Below are positions 57,401 through 64,000 of a stretch of 64,000 bases of DNA, in pieces. The translations under genes were made by a program, and so were the position numbers. Below the pieces are notes generated by a model. That model was not told where the DNA came from. It did no database searches and saw nothing but the letters and a program-made list of their open reading frames with translations. The stretch lies in contig NC_061512.1 of NCBI RefSeq assembly GCF_022539505.1, positions 155,293,962-155,357,961 of the forward strand, read 5' to 3'. Position 1 is the first letter of the stretch, and the number at the start of each line of letters is the position of its first letter. Source of the stretch: Lolium rigidum. Taxonomy: Eukaryota; Streptophyta; Magnoliopsida; Poales; Poaceae.

Positions 57401-60120
57401 CAGCGGGCCGCCGGACGGTGGCCCCCGCTTGTCGGCGGGTTTTAAAACCCGAAGGGGTACCTTTGATCGGGGCCGTTGGATTAGGACGGCGATCGACGGA
57501 CGAGGTGCGTCGTCGTCGTCGACGAGAGACAGCGGCGGCCACGGCGGAGGTAGGAGGTCGGCGGCGACCCCGGGCTCCGGCGAGGCGGGGCGTCGGCGGC
57601 GTTCGACGTGGTCGGCGACGGCGAGCTCGATGGTAGCAGGTGGGAACTCCGGGGTGGCGGAAATCGACGGCGAGCGTCCGCGGTGCTGGCGGGCTACTCC
57701 GGCGAGAGTGGGCGGCGCTGGTGACTAATCGAAGAGGGGAGGTGGTCGAGGAGAGTGAGAAGAAGGTGGGGAGCAAGATGGTGTGAAGAGAAATGCAAGG
57801 GAGGGTCTCCTTTTATAGTTGGCGCTCGAGGCCGAGGCGGTGGCTCAAGTCGTCCATGGCGACGTCGCTACGAGGGCGGCCCGGCTCGGACTAGCGACGC
57901 AGGTGCGTTGGCGACGTCCTTGCGAGCACGGAGAGCTTGATGGCGAGGAAAACCGTGCGGTGACGCGAGCAGGGAGGTCGTCATGTCTCGTCACGGGTAC
58001 CGGCGGAGGTCATCGATGGTGGCGTCGGCCACGATCATCGAGCGGTCCAATGGCGGTGTGCGGGAGGTTGGTGGGTCAACGGCGAGGCGGCCGGCGCTCG
58101 GAGAGGGCGAGGGGAGGCGTGAGGCGACGGGGCACGGCGGCGTCCTGTCGCGTCCAGGGACATGTCCTGGCGCGCTCTGGGCGTCGTGGGCGTGTCTGGG
58201 CGCGCGTGGCCCGGTCAATGTCGACGTCGTCTTGGTCCAGGGCGTGCACGAGCGGATGCGAGGGAGTGAGAGGAGTGGTGTGACATGGTGGAGCAGGTTG
58301 CGGTGGAGAGGTGAGGGCGATGGCACGAAGCTGGCCATGCCATGCCACGGCATGGTCATGCTCTCGTCGATTTGGTCAAGTGGAGGGGCTGACAAGAGGT
58401 GGTACGGTCCGGGGAAGTGAGAGGGGGCTCCAGGGGTGCGAGAGAGGGGCCAGGGCTTGGACCAAGTCCAACCACAAATCAGTATGGGCTCAACTATATC
58501 CACTGCCTGCAAGGTGTTTGGTGAATTGCCCGAAAGAAACTTATTTTTGAATTTTTGCATGAATTTTGGTGGGTTGTGTTCATAAATTATTTGAAGTAGA
58601 ATGGTGGTGGTGGTGTTCAAAATGAAGTTGGTTTGTGAAATTTCAAAATGGGGATGATCTTCTTATTGTTTCAAAGTTGCCACTTGTCTCCTCTATTCTG
58701 GTCAACCTAGTCAACATGAGATATGGTGGTCAACATGAAAGTTGTTCACCTTCATGAGGTCTTGGATGACATGGCAAGAGTTGGTCAAGGTTGGTTTAGG
58801 AAAAGTCAAAACCAGGGGTACAAAGTGGGTAACATTTTATAATGTGGCCAAATGACCATTAGTGCATGTGAGCTCATATTTCCTTCAAATTTGATTTGAT
58901 TTGAGTTTGTTTGATTCCAAAGGTGTTTATATGTGTTTAGTAACCAAACACAACTAATGGTGCAAGCCATAAAGGTCTAGGTTCAAGATTTGTAAAAATG
59001 GCCATAACCACATAGGTGTATTTGGGAAATCTTCTTATTTTCTTTTTGATTTGGTTTTTCTTGATCCCCTTGATGTGGTTGAGGTTTAATAGGGTATAGG
59101 AAAACAATCCAAGCAATGGAAACAAGTTTGATGGCCTTTGGCTCAAATTTATATTTTTGGCCATATGCACATATGTGCATTTCATCATTTTATTTTATTT
59201 TCTTTATCTATGATCAAATGTCAGTGGTTTATGGTTGCCTTAGTGTTAGTTTGGGTTTAGTAAGGTTTTCTAACCATTTAGTCAAGATATAGGTGCTTAG
59301 GTCAAGTTTTGGAAAAAATGGCTATGTGCCTCATATGCCTCTATGCATAAGTTGCATTTGATGTTTTAATTTGATTTGGCTTGACCCAATTGATGTTGTT
59401 GAGTGTGGAAATGGCATATGGAAGTGATCCAATCATCCACAACAAGTCCTAAGGTCAAACTTCTAAAATTCACAGATTTGCGAGTTACTCTCATATGCCT
59501 CTATGGCATTTTTAGTTTCTTTTTATTTTCTTTGGAAACCACTTGGATTTGGTTTGATAAGTACTAGGTAAGGTATATGAAGGTTTTCCAAATCTCTAAG
59601 CAAGGTAGAAAAGCTTAGGGTAAAGTTTTGTAAAAATAGCCATAGGCACATATGCCTCTATCTTATTTAATTTCCTTTTATTTTATTTTCACTAGGATGA
59701 TGAAAAGAGGGGTGAGGTTTAGGGTTTGGTGGGGTTCACAATGGTTTACCACCATTTAGTATAAATAATAAAGGTAGGGTTCAAGATTTACCTATTAGGG
59801 CTATATGCCCCCATATATCTTTTATTTTAGTTTGGGTTTCTCAAAATAGATCCAAAATAATTTATGGTGAAGACTAGGGTTTAAGGTTTTTCTTATTTGA
59901 TTTCTTTCTCTTTTATTTTATTGGGTGGGTGACCTTCACTTGATCACTTTAGGGTTTTAGGGTTTAGCACATAAGCATAATAACACTCCTCATGGCAAAA
60001 CACAAGATTTAAACAAGATCTATATGTATCAATCTTATTTTAATAAAAGTTTTTGTTGGTTCCAAAATTTGGAACTAGGGAAATTCATTTTGTTTGTTTT
60101 GAAATTTTTGGGTTGTTACA
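54488..60120 (-). repeat. 5' LTR of long-LTR element
   Basis: 5633 bp, near-identical to 46607-52236, suggesting a recent insertion. Minus-strand end GGGTGTTGACA next to the primer site. Confidence 0.93.
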
Positions 60121-60125
60121 CAAGT

Positions 60126-60448
60126 TGAAAGCGACTGCTGAAACTTAATCATTCTTTGTGTTGCTTCAATGCATTCTACTTTGAGTTTATTGCTTTATGA
60201 GTTAGCTCTTATGCAAGTCTTTTTGATACTTGTCTTGAAAGTACTATTCATGAAAAGTTTTGCTATATGATTCATTTGTTTAGTCATCATCTTTTGTTAG
60301 CAATCTTTTGCTTCAGATCACCCCATCCATCCCATATGCTTTATAATAATGTTGATCAAGATTATGTTGGTAGCATGTCACTTCAGAAATTATTTGTTGT
60401 TATCGTTTACCTACTCGAGGGAGAGTAGGAACTAAGCTTGGGGATGCT
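60126..60448 (+). other. 3' internal arm after LTR C (right half)
   Basis: Continues from 46606 once the 13.5-kb insertion is removed, and ends AACTAAGCTTGGGGATGCT, a polypurine-type junction to LTR D. Confidence 0.7.
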
Positions 60449-62426
60449 TGATACGTCTGAAACGTATCTATAATTTCTTATCTTCCATGCTACTTTTATG
60501 ACAATACTCACATGTTTTATACATACTTTACATCATTATTATGCATTTTCCGGCACTAACCTACTAACAAGATGCCGAAGCGCCAGTTGCTGTTTTCTGC
60601 TGTTTTTAGTTTCAGAAATCCTACAAATGAAATATTCTCGGAATTGGACGAAATCAACGCCTAGGGTCTTATTTTTCCACGAAGCTTCCGGATGACCGAA
60701 GGGATAACGAAGTGGGGCGACGAGGCGCCGCCACCATAGGGCCGCGCGGCCTAGGGGGGGCCCGCGCCGCTCTATGGTGTGGGCCCCTCGCGCCGCCTCC
60801 TGACCTACCCTTCCGCCTACTTAAAGCCTTCGTCGCGAATACCCCTGTACCGAGAGCCACGATACGGAAAACCTTCCACAGACGCATCCGCCGCCAATCC
60901 CATCTCGGGGGATTCAGGAGATCGCCTCCGGCACCCTGCCGGAGAGGGGAATCATCACCGGAGGGCTCTACATCACCATGCCCGCCTCCGGATTGATGCG
61001 TGAGTAGTTCATCCTTGGACTATGGGTCCATAGCAGTAGCTAGTTGGTTGTCTTCTCCTCTTGTGCTATCATGTTTAGATCTTGTGAGCTGCCTAACATG
61101 ATCAAGATCATCTATTTGTAATGCTACATGTTGTGTTTGGCGGGATCCGATGAACATAGAATATTATGTCAAGTTGATTATCAATCTATCATATATGTGT
61201 TGTTTATGTTCCTGCATGCCCTCCGTTGCTAGTAGAGGCTCTGGCCAAGTTGATACTTGTAACTCCAAGAGGGGGTATTTATGCTCGATAGTGGGTTCAT
61301 GCCTCCATTGAATCTGGAACAGTGACAGAAAGTTCTAAGGTTGTGGATGTGCTGTTGCTACTAGGGATAAAACATCGATGCTTTGTCTAAGGATATTTGT
61401 GTTGATTACATTACGCACCATACTTAATGCAATTGTCTGTTGTTTACAACTTAATACTGGAGGGGGTGCGGATGCTAACCTGAAGGTGGATTATTTAGGC
61501 ATAGATGCATGCTGGATGGCGGTCTATGTTCTTTTTCGTAATGCCCTGATTAAATCTCATAGTGATCATCATGATATGTATTGAATCTTTATTTGTCAAT
61601 TGCCCACCTGTAATTTGTTCACCCAGCATGTTATTTATCTTATTGGAGAGACACCACTAGTGAACTGTGGACCCCTGACAAAGGATTAATTTGTCAATGC
61701 CTACAGGTTGTAGACTAGGGTTTTGTTAGAAGTAGAGGGCAAGTAGATCTCGAAGGTTTCAGCCGAAAAGTATTCGACGATTGTAAAACTAGGGTTATGT
61801 TGACAGTAAATTCGATCCTTTCTTTGTCCCTCGACTCCCCCTTATATAGAGGATGGAGCCGAGGGTTTCGTAATACACAAGTTACAGAGTTCGGGAGGGT
61901 TTCGTACCCAACCCGTAAGATTACAAATCTCCATCTTTCCTAATACAAACTATCTTTCCTTAACACTAAATAGGCTTCCGAATCTTCTTATTCTTCGAGT
62001 CATGGGCCTTTAGTAAACTCCGGGTACCATCTTTGGCAGGCCCATTGGGGATGCCTATGTCAACCCCGGTCCATTATTTTACATCTGAATACAATCTACT
62101 GCAATCATTGTTCTCTACTATTCTTTGCAAACAAACATCATCTTCCACACAATACGTTTAATCCTTTGTTTTCAGCAAGCCGGTGAGATTGACAACCTCA
62201 CTGTTACGTTGGGGCAAAGTATCTTGATTGGGTTGTGCAGGTTCCATGTTGGCGCCGGTTTCACTGGTGTTGCGCCGCACTACACTCCTCCACCAACAAC
62301 CTTCACGTGCTCCTTGACTCCTACTGGTTCGATAACCTTGGTTTCTTTCTGAGGGAAAACTTGCTGCTGTGCGCATCACACATTCCTCTTGGGGTTCCCA
62401 ACGGACGTGTGCATCACGCGTAATCA
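60449..62426 (+). repeat. LTR D, with solo LTR inside
   Basis: TGATACGTCTGAAACG...CGCGTAATCA; 1586 bp after removal of the inserted solo LTR and its duplication. Followed by ATCATGTTTAA as in LTR C, again without a primer-binding site. Confidence 0.85.
61676..62062 (+). mobile_element. Solo LTR, 387 bp
   Basis: TGACAAAGG...CCTATGTCA with target duplication ACCCC at 61671-61675 and 62063-62067. A TATA-like CCCTTATATAGAGG lies at about 61845. No internal domain remains, so it likely arose by recombination between two LTRs. Family unassigned. Confidence 0.88.
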
Positions 62427-64000
62427 ATCATGTTTAATATATTGCATCATGTAGTTTAATCTATTAGTGGAGAACTACTGTAGAGCTTGTTGAAAATTGG
62501 TTTGCATGATTGGTCTCTCTAAGGTCTAGATATTTTCTGGTAAATTGTTTGAGCAACAAGGAACACAGTGTAGAGTCTTATAATGCTTGCAATATGTTCT
62601 TGTGTAAGTTTTGTTGTACCTGTTCATACTTGTGTTTGCTTCAAACAACCTTGCTAGCCCAAAGCCTTGTACTGAGAGGAAATGCTTCTCGTGCATCCAA
62701 ACATCTTGAGCCAAAACCCATGCCATTTGTGTCCACCATATCTACCTACTATATGGTATTTTTCTGCCATTCCAAAGTAAATTACTTGAGTGCTACCTTT
62801 AAAATTTCATTCCTTTATCTTTGAAATATATAGCTCATGGGAAAATAGCTTAAAAACTATTGTGGTGATGAATATGTAGCTATGTGTTTTAGTTCTTATA
62901 AGTTGCTTGTTGAGCGGTAACCATGTTTCTAGGGACGGCATCAACTTTTTACACCTTTGTTGAATATCATGTGAGTTGCTATGCATGTTCGTCTTGTCTG
63001 AAGTAAGGGTGATTTATCATGATCAAATGGTTTGAGTATGCATATGTTAGAGAAGAACATTGGGCCGCTAACCAAAGCCATGTATCATGGTGGAAGTTTC
63101 CAGTTTGGACATTCATCCTCAATCTCTTATGAGAATATTATCTGTTGTTGAATGCTTATGCATTTAAGAGGAGTCCATTATCTGTTGTCTATGTTGTCCC
63201 GGTATGGATGTCCTAAGTTGAGTTCTATTAAAAATGAGAAATCAAATGCGATTGATCTCCTTGGACCTTTGTACAGGTGGCATAGAGGTACCCCTTTGTG
63301 ACACTTGGTTGAAACATATGTTATGCAATGATAATCCATGTAAATCCAAGCTAATTAGGACAAGGTGCGGGCACTATTGGTATTCTATGCATGAGGCTTG
63401 CAACTTGTAGGAAGTATTATGCATAACACATATGAATTATTACTACCGTTGACAAAATTGTTTCTATGTCTTCAAAATAAAATCTCTAGCACAAAAATAG
63501 TAATCCATGCTTCCCTCTACGAAGGGCCATTCTTTTACTTTATGTTGAGTCAGTTTACCTACTTCTTTCTATCTTAGAAGCAAACACTTGTGTTAACTGT
63601 GTTCATTGATTCTTACATGATTACTTATTGCACTTGTTATATTACTCTATGTTGACAATTATCCATGAGATATACATGTTACAAGTTGAAAGCAATTGCT
63701 GAAACTTAATCATCCTTTGTGTTGCTTCAATGGCTTCTACTTTGAATCTATTGCTTTATGAGTTAGCTCTTATGCTAGTCTTTTTGATACTTGTCTTGAA
63801 AGTACTATTCATGATAAGTTTTGCTATATGATTCATTTGTTTAGTCATTATATCTTTGTTAGCAATCTATTGCTTCAGATCACTCCATTCATCTCATATG
63901 CTTTACAATAATGTTGATCAAGATTATGTTGGTAGCATGTCACTTCAGAAATTATTTGTTGTTATCGTTTACCTACTCGAGGGCGAGTAGGAACTAAGCT
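62427..64000 (+). other. 3' internal arm after LTR D
   Basis: A second copy of the region 45352-46606 plus 60121-60448. The window ends at GAACTAAGCT, about 10 bases before where a further LTR would start. Confidence 0.7.

Larger units (their letters stand above)
46607..60120 (-). mobile_element. Long-LTR Gypsy element, gag only (LARD-like)
   Basis: Target duplication CAAGT at 46602-46606 and 60121-60125. LTRs are 46607-52236 (5630 bp) and 54488-60120 (5633 bp), TGTCAACACC...GGTTGTTACA on the plus strand. The internal region is only 2251 bp. A tRNA-Met-type primer site (minus TGGTATCAGAGCCA, 54471-54484) and polypurine tract (52237-52251) show minus orientation. It encodes an upstream ORF and gag but no protease, reverse transcriptase or integrase. 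Long LTRs with a short internal domain resemble LARD/Erika-type elements; that family link is a guess. Confidence 0.93.

Noticed and set aside
1..64000. CRISPR array, bacterial operon, tRNA or rRNA genes
   Set aside because: No regularly spaced repeats, no bacterial gene order and no tRNA or rRNA signature; the window is plant nuclear DNA.

Overview
The window is repeat-dense nuclear DNA of a grass, most likely a Pooideae/Triticeae-type cereal. The evidence is a GC-rich two-exon plant gene, CACTA, Harbinger and Stowaway DNA transposons, and Athila-type Gypsy LTRs that begin TGATACGTCTC and are primed from a TGGCGCCGTTGCCGGGGA site. I see one intact-looking host gene: a fasciclin-like arabinogalactan protein (FLA) on the + strand at 6467-8259. 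Nearly everything else is mobile DNA, much of it broken. I saw no rRNA, tRNA or CRISPR.

Layout. 1-590: end of a CACTA transposon running in from the left. 2570-3955: decayed Ty1/copia. 3960-4480: LINE 3' end. 4490-6460: AT-rich flank and upstream region of the FLA gene. 6467-8259: FLA. 9067-9971: LINE-like retroposon with a 14-bp target duplication. 10326-10900: CACTA terminal fragment. 11280-11515: Gypsy LTR fragment. 12476-19604: a complete-length CACTA element (minus-strand transposase and C48 protease remnants) carrying a nested Harbinger-like element (12561-15029) with a NAM/SANT-type gene. 20187-20319: short inverted-repeat MITE.

20634-64000 is a stack of LTR retrotransposons. A same-family, same-orientation series of LTRs (A 20634, B 23829, C 44027, D 60449) alternates with internal segments. 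Into the primer-binding site after LTR B a related minus-strand element inserted (25429-42028, duplication GCCGT). Its 5' LTR was then split by a Tat/Retand-like Gypsy element (31414-41239, duplication CCTTT), which carries gag on the minus strand and an acidic antisense reading frame on the plus strand, plus inserted DNA-transposon material. Between LTRs C and D sits a 13.5-kb element (46607-60120, duplication CAAGT) with 5.6-kb LTRs, gag and an extra upstream ORF but no pol. LTR D holds a 387-bp solo LTR (61676-62062, duplication ACCCC).

Functionally the FLA protein should be a secreted, GPI-anchored cell-surface glycoprotein. None of the LTR elements shows protease, reverse transcriptase or integrase, so all look non-autonomous and would depend on enzymes made elsewhere. 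Differences between paired LTRs, and several gag frameshifts, recur at CAG versus CGAG sites. This pattern may be a sequencing artefact and should be settled before any frameshift here is called biological.
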